In this document: piece after piece, positions 21,576-31,943 of the stretch
How the letters are laid out: each line of letters opens with the position of its first letter
Numbering within the stretch: the stretch's first letter is position 1
Origin: Buchnera aphidicola (Hyperomyzus lactucae)
Lineage (GTDB): Bacteria > Pseudomonadota > Gammaproteobacteria > Enterobacterales > Enterobacteriaceae
Assembly: GCF_005081705.1 (NCBI RefSeq)
Contig: NZ_CP034876.1
Location: forward strand, 449,863 to 513,862
Reading direction: 5' to 3'
DNA: 64,000 nucleotides
Translations under genes and position numbers: made by a program
The notes under the pieces: model-generated
The model's input: only the letters and a program-made list of their open reading frames with translations
The model's database searches: none
Told to the model about the DNA's origin: nothing

Positions 21576-22193
21576 TTAATTATTTAAAATAAAATATGTT
21601 TTATACCAATGATCTAACTTTAGTTGTAATTTTTTAATGCCAATCTTTTTCACAGACGAAAATAATTCAATTTCAAAAGAATTGAATAATGTGTATAATT
21701 TTTCATATACTTTATTTAATTGTATTTTTTGTTGAACTTCTTTCATTTTATCACATTTATTTAATAAAACAAAAACAGAGATTTTTTTACTGGTAGCTAT
21801 ATTGATTATTTTTTGATCAAGCGTTTTAAGAGGATGTCTAATATCCATTAACAGTACTAAACCTTTTATTTGATCTCTTTTTTCTAAATAATAATATATT
21901 TTTCTTTGCCATTTTTCTCTTACTAATAAAGGTACTTTAGCATAACCATATCCCGGAAGATCAACTATTCTAAAACCAGAAACTATTTCAAAAAAATTAA
22001 TGAGTTGAGTTCTACCGGGAGTTTTGCTAAAACGAGATAATTTTTTTTGATTAGTTAATGCATTAATAGCACTAGATTTTCCTGAATTAGAATAACCAAC
22101 AAATGCAATTTCAACACCATCTTGGATTTCTATATCAGTCGCTTGTGAATAACTTTTTAAAAAATTTGTTTTTGTATAGTCTAATGCGTTCAA
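21576..22193 (-). CDS. engB: Ribosome biogenesis GTPase EngB (YihA)
   Basis: Essential GTPase acting in large-subunit assembly. The G motifs are G1 GYSNSGKSS, G3 DLPGYGYAKV and G4 LLNKCDK, with the TRSK-family KTPGRTQLINFF switch segment. Length is 205 aa (E. coli 210). It converges on the PolA exonuclease gene across 83 bp, where E. coli has the Spot 42 RNA; no such RNA is seen here. It diverges from typA across a 268-bp gap. Confidence 0.95.
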   Translation of the reverse strand: MNALDYTKTNFLKSYSQATDIEIQDGVEIAFVGYSNSGKSSAINALTNQKKLSRFSKTPGRTQLINFFEIVSGFRIVDLPGYGYAKVPLLVREKWQRKIYYYLEKRDQIKGLVLLMDIRHPLKTLDQKIINIATSKKISVFVLLNKCDKMKEVQQKIQLNKVYEKLYTLFNSFEIELFSSVKKIGIKKLQLKLDHWYKTYFILNN

Positions 22194-22269
22194 TTTTTCA
22201 TCCTAATTATTAAAATTTTAAAACATTTCATGGTTTATATAAATAAATTTGTAATTTAGAAGCACTGTT

Positions 22270-22368
22270 ATAATCTTAATAAGATTATGATTGTATTTTG
22301 TATAATTTATTTTAAAAAAAGTGTTTTTATGTGTGTTTATGTCTTACTATTAAGACAGTATATATACT
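22270..22368. promoter_or_regulatory. Palindrome-rich typA leader/promoter region
   Basis: The 268-bp gap between divergent engB and typA carries three perfect symmetric elements: a 9-bp-arm palindrome ATAATCTTAATAAGATTAT (22270-22288), a hairpin GTCTTA-CTAT-TAAGAC (22341-22356), and directly after it AGTATATATACT (22357-22368). A TATAAT sits at 22301-22306, with no good -35 box at the normal distance; the first palindrome covers that position. An operator, an mRNA structure or A/T-rich chance are all possible. Confidence 0.4.
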
Positions 22369-22461
22369 ATACTCCTCAATAATTGATCTTTTCTTTTAAT
22401 TCTATCTTAAACTAGTCTGAAGTATATCTTGTTATTCATAAAGGGTTTGTGGAAGGAAAAA

Positions 22462-24291
22462 ATGTATCATAATATAAGAAATATTGCCATTATAGCACAT
22501 GTTGATCATGGAAAAACTACATTACTTGATCAACTATTACGACAATCAGGAACATTTCAAGAACATGAAGAAAAAACTGAACGAATCATGGATTCTAATG
22601 ATTTAGAAAAAGAACGAGGAATTACTATTTTATCTAAAAATACTTCCATAAAATGGGGGGAATATAAAATAAATATAGTAGATACTCCTGGACATGCTGA
22701 TTTTGGTGGTGAAGTAGAACGTGTGATGTCTATGGTAGATTCTGTCTTACTAGTAGTAGATGCATTAGATGGACCTATGCCACAGACTCGTTTTGTAACT
22801 AAAAAAGCATTTAAGTATGGTCTAAATCCTATTGTTGTAATAAATAAAATTGATAGAATAAATTCTCGTCCTGATTGGGTAGTGGATCAAGTTTTTGATC
22901 TTTTTGTTAATCTCGATGCTAATGATCAACAACTTGATTTTCCTATTATCTATACTTCTGCTGTTCTTGGTACATCAGGGGTAGATTATCTTAAAATGCA
23001 GAATAATATGATTCCATTATATGAATGTATTATTAAATATGCACCTGCTCCTAATGTTGACCCAAATCAAAAATTTCAAATGCAAATTTCACAACTAGAT
23101 TATAATAATTATTTAGGAGTTATTGGAGTCGGTCGTATCAAACAAGGATGTATAAAAGCACACGATCAAGTAACTATTATTAATAATTTAGGAAAAACCC
23201 GTAACGGAAAAGTTAATAAAATTTTAAGTTATGCAGGACTAAAAAGAACAGAAATAGATTGTGGAGAAGCAGGAGATATTATTGCTATTACAGGTCTTGA
23301 TAAATTAAATATCTCTGATACTATTTGTCATCCAGATAATTTAAAACCTCTTCCAATACTGAATATAGATGAACCGACAGTAAATATGTTTTTTTCAGTT
23401 AACACTTCACCATTTTCAGGGAAAGAAGGAAAGTATATAACTTCTCGTCAAATTTTAGAAAGATTAAAAAAAGAAACAATGCATAATGTTGCATTGCAGA
23501 TAAAAGAAACAAAAGATGCGAATATTTTTTCTGTTTCTGGACGAGGTGAATTACATTTATCTATATTAATTGAAAATATGCGTCGTGAAGGTTTTGAATT
23601 AGAGGTATCTCGTCCAAAAATCATTTTTCGCGAAATTAATGGATTTAAAAAAGAACCTTTTGAAAATGTAATATTAGATATTGAAGAAAAACATCAAGGG
23701 AATATTATGCAATTTATAGGGATAAGAAAAGGTGAATTAAAAAATATGACTATAGATTCTAAGGGAAGAGTACGTCTAGAGTATGTATTATCTAGTAGAG
23801 CGTTAATTGGTTTTCGTACAGATTTTATGAGTATAACTTCAGGAACTGGACTCTGCTATTCATCTTTTAGTCATTACGATAATGTTCAAGAAAATAATAT
23901 TGGACAAAGAAAAAATGGAGTGTTGATAGCTAATAGTAAAGGTATGGCAGTTGGTTTTGCTTTATTTAATTTACAAGAAAGAGGAAAATTATTCATAGGA
24001 CACGGGGCTCAAGTATATGAAGGACAAATAATAGGACTTCATAGTCGTTCTAATGATTTAACGGTTAATTGTTTAACTGGTAAAAAGCTAACTAATATGC
24101 GAGCATCTGGTACTGATGAAGCTATAATGTTAACTACACCTATTAATCTAACATTAGAAGAAGCACTCGGATTTATTAATGATGACGAACTTGTAGAAGT
24201 TACACCTAACTCAATTCGTTTGCGTAAGCGTCATCTGAAAGAAAATGAAAGAAAAAGAGCTAATCGCAATAAAAACATTGATTTAAAATAA
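22462..24291 (+). CDS. typA: Ribosome-associated GTPase TypA/BipA
   Basis: Translational GTPase of the EF-G type implicated in ribosome assembly and stress adaptation. G1 [10 protein letters not shown]3 [10 protein letters not shown] and G4 NKIDR are intact and followed by beta-barrel, EF-G III/V-like and the BipA-specific C-terminal domain. The start is the ATG at 22462: GGAAGG at 22451-22456 is a good ribosome-binding site, and the protein then begins [15 protein letters not shown] like E. coli. An upstream in-frame TTG at 22429 would add 11 unaligned residues and is rejected. Length is 609 aa (E. coli 607). Confidence 0.96.
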   Translation: MYHNIRNIAIIAHVDHGKTTLLDQLLRQSGTFQEHEEKTERIMDSNDLEKERGITILSKNTSIKWGEYKINIVDTPGHADFGGEVERVMSMVDSVLLVVDALDGPMPQTRFVTKKAFKYGLNPIVVINKIDRINSRPDWVVDQVFDLFVNLDANDQQLDFPIIYTSAVLGTSGVDYLKMQNNMIPLYECIIKYAPAPNVDPNQKFQMQISQLDYNNYLGVIGVGRIKQGCIKAHDQVTIINNLGKTRNGKVNKILSYAGLKRTEIDCGEAGDIIAITGLDKLNISDTICHPDNLKPLPILNIDEPTVNMFFSVNTSPFSGKEGKYITSRQILERLKKETMHNVALQIKETKDANIFSVSGRGELHLSILIENMRREGFELEVSRPKIIFREINGFKKEPFENVILDIEEKHQGNIMQFIGIRKGELKNMTIDSKGRVRLEYVLSSRALIGFRTDFMSITSGTGLCYSSFSHYDNVQENNIGQRKNGVLIANSKGMAVGFALFNLQERGKLFIGHGAQVYEGQIIGLHSRSNDLTVNCLTGKKLTNMRASGTDEAIMLTTPINLTLEEALGFINDDELVEVTPNSIRLRKRHLKENERKRANRNKNIDLK

Positions 24292-24323
24292 AAAAATAAA
24301 TCTACTGAACTTTATATATTTAA

Positions 24324-24358
24324 TTATATAATTCTATTTTTTCAATAGAATTATATAA
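24324..24358. terminator. Perfect 15-bp hairpin between convergent typA and gmk
   Basis: TTATATAATTCTATT (24324-24338) and its exact reverse complement (24344-24358) flank a 5-base TTTTC loop, between the typA stop and the gmk stop. On the + strand a T-rich segment follows within about 10 bases. Placement between convergent genes and the perfect stem suggest a terminator or 3'-end stabiliser for typA, possibly bidirectional. Confidence 0.65.
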
Positions 24359-24376
24359 AAGATATTTTTTGAAAAA

Positions 24377-25003
24377 CTAACTTTTTAATAAATTAGAAAT
24401 TAGTAGATCATATTTATTTTGTTGACGAAATAAACATAAATGTTCTGCGTTGATAATTGTTGTTAAATCATTAACAGCTTGTTTGAAGTTATCATTAATA
24501 ATAAGATAATCATATTCTGAATAATGTTTCATTTCATCTACTGCTTTTTCCATTCTTTTTGCAATAACTATATCACTATCTTGACCTCTTTTCCTCAATC
24601 TTTTATATAATATATCTTTAGATGGTGGTAATAAAAAAATACTTTTTGATTTTGGCATTTTATATCGAATTTGTTGAGCTCCTTGCCAATCAATATCGAG
24701 AAACACATCAGTTCCAGAAAATAACATTTGTTCGATATATTGACGTGAAGTTCCATAATAATTACTAAAAACTCTTGCATATTCTAAAAAAGATTCTTGT
24801 TCAATCATAATCTGAAATTCTTTTTTTGATATAAAGTAATAATGTTCTCCATTTGATTCACCAGGCCTCATTATTCGAGTAGTATGAGAAATAGATACTT
24901 GAATATTAGATAAAGTAGTTTTTGATTTTAATAATCCCTGAATTAAACTTGATTTTCCTGTTCCACTCGGAGCTGAAATAATAAAAAGAATGCCTTGAGA
25001 CAT
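24377..25003 (-). CDS. gmk: Guanylate kinase
   Basis: Phosphorylates GMP to GDP. The P-loop [10 protein letters not shown] and the GMP-binding [19 protein letters not shown] region are intact; [12 protein letters not shown] and GRGQDS-like RKRGQDS follow. The ATG at 25003 gives 208 residues beginning [14 protein letters not shown] and aligns with E. coli (207 aa). An in-frame TTG three codons upstream (25012) is less likely. It converges on typA. Confidence 0.96.
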   Translation of the reverse strand: MSQGILFIISAPSGTGKSSLIQGLLKSKTTLSNIQVSISHTTRIMRPGESNGEHYYFISKKEFQIMIEQESFLEYARVFSNYYGTSRQYIEQMLFSGTDVFLDIDWQGAQQIRYKMPKSKSIFLLPPSKDILYKRLRKRGQDSDIVIAKRMEKAVDEMKHYSEYDYLIINDNFKQAVNDLTTIINAEHLCLFRQQNKYDLLISNLLKS

Positions 25004-25112
25004 AATATTCAAAAAAAATTAGCTAAATTTTATAAAAAATAAATATTTATCGTAATCAAATGATAAATACTTTATATCGTTGAATACAAAAATATAATTT
25101 TCACGAAATCAT

Positions 25113-26072
25113 TTAATGATTTATTAAAAAAATGTTTTTAAATCCATGTATTCTAAATAAATTATTTACATCTACAGGTTTATATAAAACAACCTGTATG
25201 CAAGTTTCTTCGTTTTTAATATTAACTATAGATAATAAAATACCAATTTTACACCATACATTCTCTATCTGAACTTCAAGAAGAGAGCCTACTTTGGGAG
25301 AAATATTTCCCTTTCCAATCAAAGAACATAAACAACTTTTATTTAAATTTTTAAAGAATATTCGTGCTATTATTTCTTGCCCATAATAACATCCTTTTTT
25401 AAAACTTATACCTTTAAGTTTATCTAAATTAATTGCTTGTGGTGTAAATTTTTCAGAAGATTCTTTTTCAATAATAGGAAAACCAGCTTCTATGTCTAAT
25501 AATAACCACTGTTTACTATTATTAAAAAAAATATTTTCATTTATTGCTTTTTTTAAGAATAAAAAATCAGTTACAGATAAAACTAATAAAAATCGCTCTT
25601 CTGGTTTTTTAAACCATAGTATCGTTGTGTTTTTTTCATGAATTACTGGGCATTTTTGATTCGGTATTTTAATAAAAAACTTTAATAAAAATGCTCTAGC
25701 ATTTAATCCCGCTAATCCTATTAAATAAATATTATTTAATTCAGTAATTTTTATCTTTGAAAAAATAGAATATTTTTTTAATTCTTTTATTTGAATTTGA
25801 GATATACTTTTTCTTTGAATATAAGCATAGCCTTGACAATAATGAAATAAACGTATAACACTCCATACTTTTCCATTAAAGTTACAGTGAGCACAAAGAG
25901 TATGATCTGTGTTAGGAAGCAAATTTACATCAATAGTCAATTGGTTTTGAAGATATTTTTTACTATCACAACCTTCTACATAAATTATAGACCATTCTTC
26001 AAGAAATATCATTGTTAATGATAATTCACTTGAAGGATAAATAATATTTTGTAAAGATATAAATGATGACAT
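25113..26072 (-). CDS. ygfZ: tRNA-modifying protein YgfZ (folate-binding)
   Basis: Folate-dependent protein that supports Fe-S enzymes, including the radical-SAM tRNA thiotransferase MiaB in E. coli. The GcvT-like fold carries the signature KKGCYYGQE with the conserved Cys in the C-terminal third; WLLLDIEAGFP precedes it. Length is 319 aa (E. coli 326). miaB is also retained in this window (31944), consistent with the known link. It is divergent from prfB across 171 bp. Confidence 0.92.
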   Translation of the reverse strand: MSSFISLQNIIYPSSELSLTMIFLEEWSIIYVEGCDSKKYLQNQLTIDVNLLPNTDHTLCAHCNFNGKVWSVIRLFHYCQGYAYIQRKSISQIQIKELKKYSIFSKIKITELNNIYLIGLAGLNARAFLLKFFIKIPNQKCPVIHEKNTTILWFKKPEERFLLVLSVTDFLFLKKAINENIFFNNSKQWLLLDIEAGFPIIEKESSEKFTPQAINLDKLKGISFKKGCYYGQEIIARIFFKNLNKSCLCSLIGKGNISPKVGSLLEVQIENVWCKIGILLSIVNIKNEETCIQVVLYKPVDVNNLFRIHGFKNIFLINH

Positions 26073-26243
26073 TTTTTCTATTTCCTAAAAAATATTTAAA
26101 ATAACTATATCAAATCAAAATAAATGCATCTATATAATTAAATATATATAATAAAAAGAATGTTTTTATATCTGTTTAAAATACACGAAAAAAATTTAAA
26201 ATTCTTATAATTTACTTTTTACTAATAGAAGAATCATAAAATT

Positions 26244-27342
26244 ATGCTAGAAATAAATATTATTAATAATAAAATTAAAAATTTTAAAAAACGTATGGAA
26301 GATCTTAAGAGGTATCTTTGACTATACTCAAAAAGAATATCGAATTGAAGAAATTAACTTGGAATTATTATCACTTAAAACATGGGAAAAACAAACATCC
26401 ATAAAAAAACTAAATCAAGAAAAATATTTATTAAATTCAATCATTAAAAATATTAACGATATAGAAATAAAAATAAAAGAAGTAATTATTTTTTTAGAAT
26501 TAGCAATAGAAACAGAAGATAATATAGTATTCAAAGATACAATTACAGAAACACAAAAAATAGAAAAAAAAATAAAAAAACTTGAGTTTTATCGCATGTT
26601 TTCAAAAAAAAATGACATCTGTAATTGTTACCTTGATATACAATCTGGATCGGGAGGAACAGAAGCACAAGATTGGGCTAAAATATTACTTAGAATGTAT
26701 CTAAGATGGGCTGATAAAAAAGGATTTAAAACAGAAATTATTCATGAATCTATTGGAGAAATAGTTGGAATCAAATCATCTACTGTTAAAATATATGGAG
26801 AATATGCTTTCGGATGGCTAAGAACAGAAACAGGCGTACATCGTTTAATTAGAAAAAGTCCATTTGATTCAGGCAATCGACGTCATACTTCATTTAGTTC
26901 AGTTTTTATATATCCAGATATCGATGATAAAATTTATATAAATATTAATTCTTCTGATTTAAGAATTGATGTATATAGAGCATCTGGAGCTGGAGGTCAA
27001 CATGTAAATCGAACTGAATCAGCTGTTCGTATTACTCATTTACCCACGAATACTGTTACTCAATGTCAAAGTAATCGTTCTCAACATAAAAATAAAGAAC
27101 AAGCAATAAAACAAATGAAATCAAAATTATATGAGATGCAAAGTAGGAAAAAACAAGAAGAAAAGCAAAAACTAGAAAAAAATAAATCAGATATAACATG
27201 GGGGAATCAAATACGTTCATATATATTAGATAACTCAAAAATTAAAGATCTCCGTACTGGTATTGAGAAAAATCATACTCAATCTGTTTTAGATGGTGAT
27301 TTAGATGATTTTATTGAACAAAGTTTGATAATTGGAATATAA
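26244..27342 (+). CDS. prfB: Peptide chain release factor 2 (programmed +1 frameshift)
   Basis: Releases proteins at UGA and UAA codons. Codons 1-25 run from ATG 26244 to an in-frame TGA at 26319-26321 and end KRYL. A +1 shift at CTT TGA C moves into the frame starting at 26320 ([11 protein letters not shown]) and continues to 27342, giving 365 aa, exactly the E. coli length. The anticodon-like tripeptide SPF (RKSPFDSG) and the catalytic GGQ ([10 protein letters not shown]) are present. lysS follows 9 bp later, the conserved prfB-lysS pair. The frame after the shift also offers a TTG at 26359, but it cuts into the conserved N-terminus. Confidence 0.96.
26308..26322 (+). promoter_or_regulatory. 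RF2 autoregulatory frameshift site
   Basis: The sequence AGAGG TAT CTT TGA C keeps the slippery CTT-T and the slow UGA-C context of E. coli prfB. The upstream internal Shine-Dalgarno, AGGGGG in E. coli, reads AAGAGG here (26307-26312), so its pairing with the 16S anti-SD looks weaker. In the established mechanism, low RF2 makes the ribosome pause on UGA and shift +1, restoring RF2. Confidence 0.9.
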
Positions 27343-27351
27343 GGAATACAA

Positions 27352-28872
27352 ATGTTAGAAATAAAAAAAATACAAAATAGTAATATTGTTAATGATGAAA
27401 TAATAAGAAGAGAAAAAAAACTTCTTAGTATGAAAAAAGAAGGATTTTCTTTTCCAAATTCTTTTCAAAGAAATACTACTTCAAAAAAAATTCATAAAAA
27501 ATATTCTATAAACAATAGAGATGAACTTAACACATTAAATATTGAAGTTTCTGTTGCTGGTCGAATGATACAAAGACGTATTATGGGAAAAGCTTCTTTT
27601 TTTACAATACAAGATATGGAGGGGACGATACAAATCTATGTAAAAGAGAAAAATATATCATCTGAATTATATAATTCTAATTTTAAAAAATGGGATATTG
27701 GAGACATTTTAGGTGTAATAGGTATATTATTTAAAACTAAAACAGGAGAGTTATCTATTTATTGTAATAATATAACGATATTAAATAAATCATTAAAACC
27801 TTTACCAGATAAATTTCACGGTTTATCTAATCAAGAAATACGTTATCGAAAACGTTATCTAGATTTAATCAGTAATAACAAACTATTTAATATTTTTAAA
27901 ACTCGCTCTAATATTATTATGGCTATTCGAAAATTTTTGATAAAAAATAATTTTTTAGAAGTAGAAACTCCCATACTACAAAATATTCCAGGAGGCGCAA
28001 ACGCTCGTCCTTTTATTACGTATCATAATGAAATTAAAGAAAAAATGTATTTAAGAATAGCACCGGAATTATATTTAAAAAAATTAATTATTGGTGGTTT
28101 TGAACGTATTTTTGAACTGAACAGAAGTTTCCGAAATGAAGGAGTATCTACTCGACACAATCCAGAATTTACTATGATGGAAGTATATATTGCATATTCT
28201 AACTATAAAGATATGATGCAATTAATAGAAAATATTTTTAAAAATATTACAAAAGTCATCTTTAAAAATACTAAGATTAAATATCTTAAATATAATTTTG
28301 ACTTTAACAAACCATTTAATAGATTGACTATGAAGGATGCCATTCTTCAATTTAATCCTACAATAACACTATCTGATTTAGAAAATATCAAAACAATAAA
28401 AAAATTTGCAAAATCTATAGGAATAAAAATAAAAAAAACTTGGGGAAATGGTAAAATAGAGACTGAAATTTTTGAAAAAACAGTAGAAAAAAAATTAATT
28501 CAACCTACATTCATTACTGAGTACCCAGTAGAAGTTTCTCCACTAGCAAGACGTAACGATACAAATCCAAATATAACTGATAGATTTGAATTATTTATTG
28601 CTGGATATGAAATAGCAAATGGATTTTCAGAATTAAATGATGCAGAGGATCAAAAAATTAGATTTTTAAACCAAATAAAACAAGAAAAAAAATCAGATCA
28701 AAAAAATATATTTTATGATCAAGATTACATAGAAGCATTAAAGTATGGTTTGCCACCAACATCAGGATTAGGAGTTGGAATCGATCGTTTAATTATGCTA
28801 CTAACTAATCAAACTAGCATTCGTGACGTGATTTTATTTCCAACACTTCGCTCATATGAAAAATTATTTTAA
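27352..28872 (+). CDS. lysS: Lysyl-tRNA synthetase (class II)
   Basis: Charges tRNA-Lys. An OB-fold anticodon domain (about residues 65-145, with VAGRMIQRRIMGKASF) is followed by the class II core: motif 2 FELNRSFRNEGVSTRHNPEFT and motif 3 GLGVGIDRLIMLLTN. Length is 506 aa (E. coli 505). A GGAATACAA leader precedes the ATG 9 bp after prfB, so it is probably cotranscribed. Confidence 0.97.
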   Translation: MLEIKKIQNSNIVNDEIIRREKKLLSMKKEGFSFPNSFQRNTTSKKIHKKYSINNRDELNTLNIEVSVAGRMIQRRIMGKASFFTIQDMEGTIQIYVKEKNISSELYNSNFKKWDIGDILGVIGILFKTKTGELSIYCNNITILNKSLKPLPDKFHGLSNQEIRYRKRYLDLISNNKLFNIFKTRSNIIMAIRKFLIKNNFLEVETPILQNIPGGANARPFITYHNEIKEKMYLRIAPELYLKKLIIGGFERIFELNRSFRNEGVSTRHNPEFTMMEVYIAYSNYKDMMQLIENIFKNITKVIFKNTKIKYLKYNFDFNKPFNRLTMKDAILQFNPTITLSDLENIKTIKKFAKSIGIKIKKTWGNGKIETEIFEKTVEKKLIQPTFITEYPVEVSPLARRNDTNPNITDRFELFIAGYEIANGFSELNDAEDQKIRFLNQIKQEKKSDQKNIFYDQDYIEALKYGLPPTSGLGVGIDRLIMLLTNQTSIRDVILFPTLRSYEKLF

Positions 28873-28929
28873 TAAATAAAAAATATATCATTTAATAGAT
28901 GTGATTATTAATATTTAATAGGAAAAAAA

Positions 28930-30183
28930 ATGCCACAAGATTTAAATAATACTAAAAATAACTTTAATAGAAAAAATATTAAAGATTTAATCAAAAAATA
29001 TAAACCTCCATTTTGGGTTTATGATGCCAATACTATTTATAAAAAAATAAAATTATTAAGACAATTTGATGTTATTAGATTTGCTCAGAAAGCGTGTTCT
29101 AATATTAATATATTACGTTTAATGAAGAATAAAAACGTAAAAATAGATGCCGTTTCATTAGGTGAAATTGAAAGGGCTTTATCATCTGGATTTGAATCAA
29201 AAAAAAATGAAATAATCTTTACTGCAGATATTTTAGATGAAGAAACTTTATCTAAAATAGTTGAATATAAAATACCAGTTAATGCTGGATCTTTAGACAT
29301 GTTAAAACAATTAGGGAAAGTTTCTCCTGGCCATCGTGTGTGGCTGAGAATTAATCCACGATTTGGATATGGGCATAGCAAAAAAACTAATACTGGAGGA
29401 GAAAACAGTAAGCATGGGATTTGGGAACCTCTACTAGCAATACCAATTATAAAAAAATATAAACTAAAATTAGTGGGTTTGCATATGCATATAGGTTCAG
29501 GAGTAAACTATATACATTTAAAAAAAGTTTGTAAATCTATGATAGAAAATGCATTTGAATTAAATCAAAAAATATTATCTATTTCTGCAGGTGGAGGATT
29601 GCCGATACCTTACAAATTTAATGATAAACCAATTGATATAAAAAAATATTTTATGTTATGGGATCAAGCAAGAAAGAAAATATCTGCATTTTTAGGGAAA
29701 AAAATTGAATTGGAGATTGAACCTGGAAGATTCTTAGTTGCAGAATCAGGTATTTTAATTGCAAAAGTATGGGCTACAAAAAAAACAAGTAATAAAACTT
29801 TTGTTTTAATAGATGTTGGATTCAATGATTTGATGAGACCAACGATGTATGGTAGCTACCATCATATATCGGTAATTTCTGGAGATAATAGGATTATTAA
29901 TGAAGAAGAAACTATTGATACTATTATTGCAGGTCCATTATGTGAATCAGGAGATATTTTTACACAAAAAGAAGGGGGAACTATTCAAACTAGACGATTA
30001 CCAATTATAAAAATAGGGGATTTTTTAATCTTTCATGATACAGGTGCTTATGGTGCCTCAATGTCATCTAATTATAATACTAGACCACTTATTCAAGAAA
30101 TATTATTAGAAAATAATAATTCTACTATTATTCGCAGACGCCAAAAAATAGAAGAAATATTAAATCTAGAAAAAATTAGATAA
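28930..30183 (+). CDS. lysA: Diaminopimelate decarboxylase
   Basis: PLP enzyme that makes L-lysine from meso-diaminopimelate, the last lysine step. The PLP lysine is Lys54 in IRFAQKACSN, the same position as in E. coli; SAGGGLPIPY, ELEIEPGRFLVAESG and PLCESGDIF are the phosphate, arginine and cysteine motifs. Length is 417 aa (E. coli 420). A GGAAAAAAA leader precedes the ATG. Lysine is one of the amino acids such symbionts supply to their hosts; asd (39.5 kb) belongs to the same route. Confidence 0.96.
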   Translation: MPQDLNNTKNNFNRKNIKDLIKKYKPPFWVYDANTIYKKIKLLRQFDVIRFAQKACSNINILRLMKNKNVKIDAVSLGEIERALSSGFESKKNEIIFTADILDEETLSKIVEYKIPVNAGSLDMLKQLGKVSPGHRVWLRINPRFGYGHSKKTNTGGENSKHGIWEPLLAIPIIKKYKLKLVGLHMHIGSGVNYIHLKKVCKSMIENAFELNQKILSISAGGGLPIPYKFNDKPIDIKKYFMLWDQARKKISAFLGKKIELEIEPGRFLVAESGILIAKVWATKKTSNKTFVLIDVGFNDLMRPTMYGSYHHISVISGDNRIINEEETIDTIIAGPLCESGDIFTQKEGGTIQTRRLPIIKIGDFLIFHDTGAYGASMSSNYNTRPLIQEILLENNNSTIIRRRQKIEEILNLEKIR

Positions 30184-30222
30184 TATAAAATATTTTTTAA
30201 TAAAAGGATATTGCATCAACTA

Positions 30223-31080
30223 ATGTACATTTTTTTTCCAAACTTGAATCCTGTTATTTTTTCTATCGGATCTGTTTCTGCTCGTTGGTACGGGCTTATG
30301 TATTTTATTAGTTTTTTATTTGCTATCTGGTATGGAAAAAAAAATAGCATTAAAAATAAAGAAATATGGTATAAAAAAAAAATAGAAATATTATTATATG
30401 CTGTTTTTTTAGGATCATGTATTGGCGGTAGAATAGGATATGTAATCTTTTATAATTTTTCATATTTTTCTCAAAATATATTATGTATATTCTATGTCTG
30501 GAAAGGTGGTATGTCATTTCATGGAGGATTGATAGGAGGCATGATTACAATATTATATTTTTCTTTAAAATATAAAAAAAAAATATTAGAAATATCTGAT
30601 TTTATAACTCCTTTAGTACCCTTTGGTTTAGGTGCTGGAAGATTGGGAAATTTCATCAATAGTGAACTATGGGGGCGTGTTTCGCCAAATTTTTCATATG
30701 CAGTTATTTTCCCTAATTCTCAATATCAAGATTTAGAAGCAATAAAAAAATATCCGCAATTAAAAACGCTATTCGATGAATATGGAGCACTGCCTCGTCA
30801 TCCTTCTCAATTATATGAATTTTTTTTCGAAGGTTTTATTTTATTTTTTATAATTTATTTTTTTTCAAAAAAAAACCGACCAACAGGAAGCATCAGCGGC
30901 TTATTTCTAGTTTCTTATGGTATATTTAGAACTATTCTAGAATTTTTTAGAGAACCTGATCCTCAATTAGGCCTGTTAAATAATATATTCACTATGGGAC
31001 AAATACTATCAATTCCAATGATTATTACTGGATTGATTATTATGTTTAAAGTTTTTTATAGAAATAAAATAGATTATTGA
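30223..31080 (+). CDS. lgt: Prolipoprotein diacylglyceryl transferase
   Basis: Inner-membrane enzyme that attaches diacylglycerol to the lipobox cysteine of prolipoproteins. About seven membrane segments are visible, with the active-site GGMSFHGGLIGG and the Lgt signature GLGAGRLGNFINSELWGR, and RHPSQLYE later. The ATG at 30223 aligns with the E. coli N-terminus (MYIFFPNLNPVIFSIG) and gives 285 aa. A TTG at 30211 would add four residues but sits only 2 bases after GGA; ATG is preferred. It contains an A10 tract. thyA follows at 6 bp, as in E. coli. Confidence 0.94.
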   Translation: MYIFFPNLNPVIFSIGSVSARWYGLMYFISFLFAIWYGKKNSIKNKEIWYKKKIEILLYAVFLGSCIGGRIGYVIFYNFSYFSQNILCIFYVWKGGMSFHGGLIGGMITILYFSLKYKKKILEISDFITPLVPFGLGAGRLGNFINSELWGRVSPNFSYAVIFPNSQYQDLEAIKKYPQLKTLFDEYGALPRHPSQLYEFFFEGFILFFIIYFFSKKNRPTGSISGLFLVSYGIFRTILEFFREPDPQLGLLNNIFTMGQILSIPMIITGLIIMFKVFYRNKIDY

Positions 31081-31086
31081 GGAATA

Positions 31087-31881
31087 ATGAAACAATATCT
31101 TAAACTAATCAAAAAAATAATCAAAATTGGAAATCAAAAAAAAGATCGCACAGGTACAGGAACATTATCTATTTTTGGCTACAATATGAGATTTAATTTA
31201 AAAACAGGTTTACCTCTTCTAACAACAAAAAAATGTCATATTCCATCTATTATTTATGAACTATTATGGTTTTTAAAAGGAGATACAAATATTAACTATC
31301 TCAATAGAAATAAAATATCAATTTGGAATAATTGGGCAGATAAATCAGGAGATGTTGGTCCAATTTATGGGAAACAATGGAGAAGTTGGAATACAGAAAA
31401 AGGTGAACCAATTGATCAAATAAAAAAGATATTAATACAATTAAAAGAAAATCCGGATTCACGTAGGATACTAGTGTCTAGTTGGAATGTTGGTGAAATA
31501 GACAACATGAGATTACCACCTTGTCATGTACTTTTTCAATTTTATGTTTGCAACAAAACACTAAGCTGTCAACTTTACCAACGTTCTTGTGATGTATTTC
31601 TAGGACTCCCTTTTAATATAGCCAGTTATTCAATACTAGTACATATGATAGCACAGCAATGTAATTTAAAAGTTGGAGAATTTTTATGGACAGGAGGTGA
31701 TGTTCATTTATATAACAATCATATTGAATTAGCAAAAAAACAAATACTTAGAATTCCTAAAAAACTTCCGAAATTAATAATCACCAGAAAACCTCAATCA
31801 TTATTTGAATATTCTTTTAAAGATTTTAAAATTATCGGTTATGATCCTCACCCAACGATTAAAGGGAAAATATCTATATAA
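31087..31881 (+). CDS. thyA: Thymidylate synthase
   Basis: Methylates dUMP to dTMP with methylenetetrahydrofolate. The nucleophile is Cys146 in [11 protein letters not shown]; the dUMP site [17 protein letters not shown] and the N-terminal KDRTGTGT loop are intact. Length is 264 aa, the same as E. coli. GAGGAATA at the lgt stop supplies the ribosome-binding site, so the pair is probably coupled. Confidence 0.98.
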   Translation: MKQYLKLIKKIIKIGNQKKDRTGTGTLSIFGYNMRFNLKTGLPLLTTKKCHIPSIIYELLWFLKGDTNINYLNRNKISIWNNWADKSGDVGPIYGKQWRSWNTEKGEPIDQIKKILIQLKENPDSRRILVSSWNVGEIDNMRLPPCHVLFQFYVCNKTLSCQLYQRSCDVFLGLPFNIASYSILVHMIAQQCNLKVGEFLWTGGDVHLYNNHIELAKKQILRIPKKLPKLIITRKPQSLFEYSFKDFKIIGYDPHPTIKGKISI

Positions 31882-31943
31882 AATTAAAGTTTTATATTAA
31901 ATCGAATATATTTATACATTCAAGGGGATTAATTTTTAAAAAG

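Noticed and set aside
22429..22461. Earlier TTG start for typA
   Set aside because: The GGAAGG ribosome-binding site lies inside this extension and points to ATG 22462, where family homology begins.
29085..29381. Antisense open frames of 60-98 codons inside lysA, pyrG, mltA, dxs and other genes
   Set aside because: They lie wholly within well-conserved genes on the other strand, match no family by eye, and reflect stop-codon patterns forced by the sense gene.
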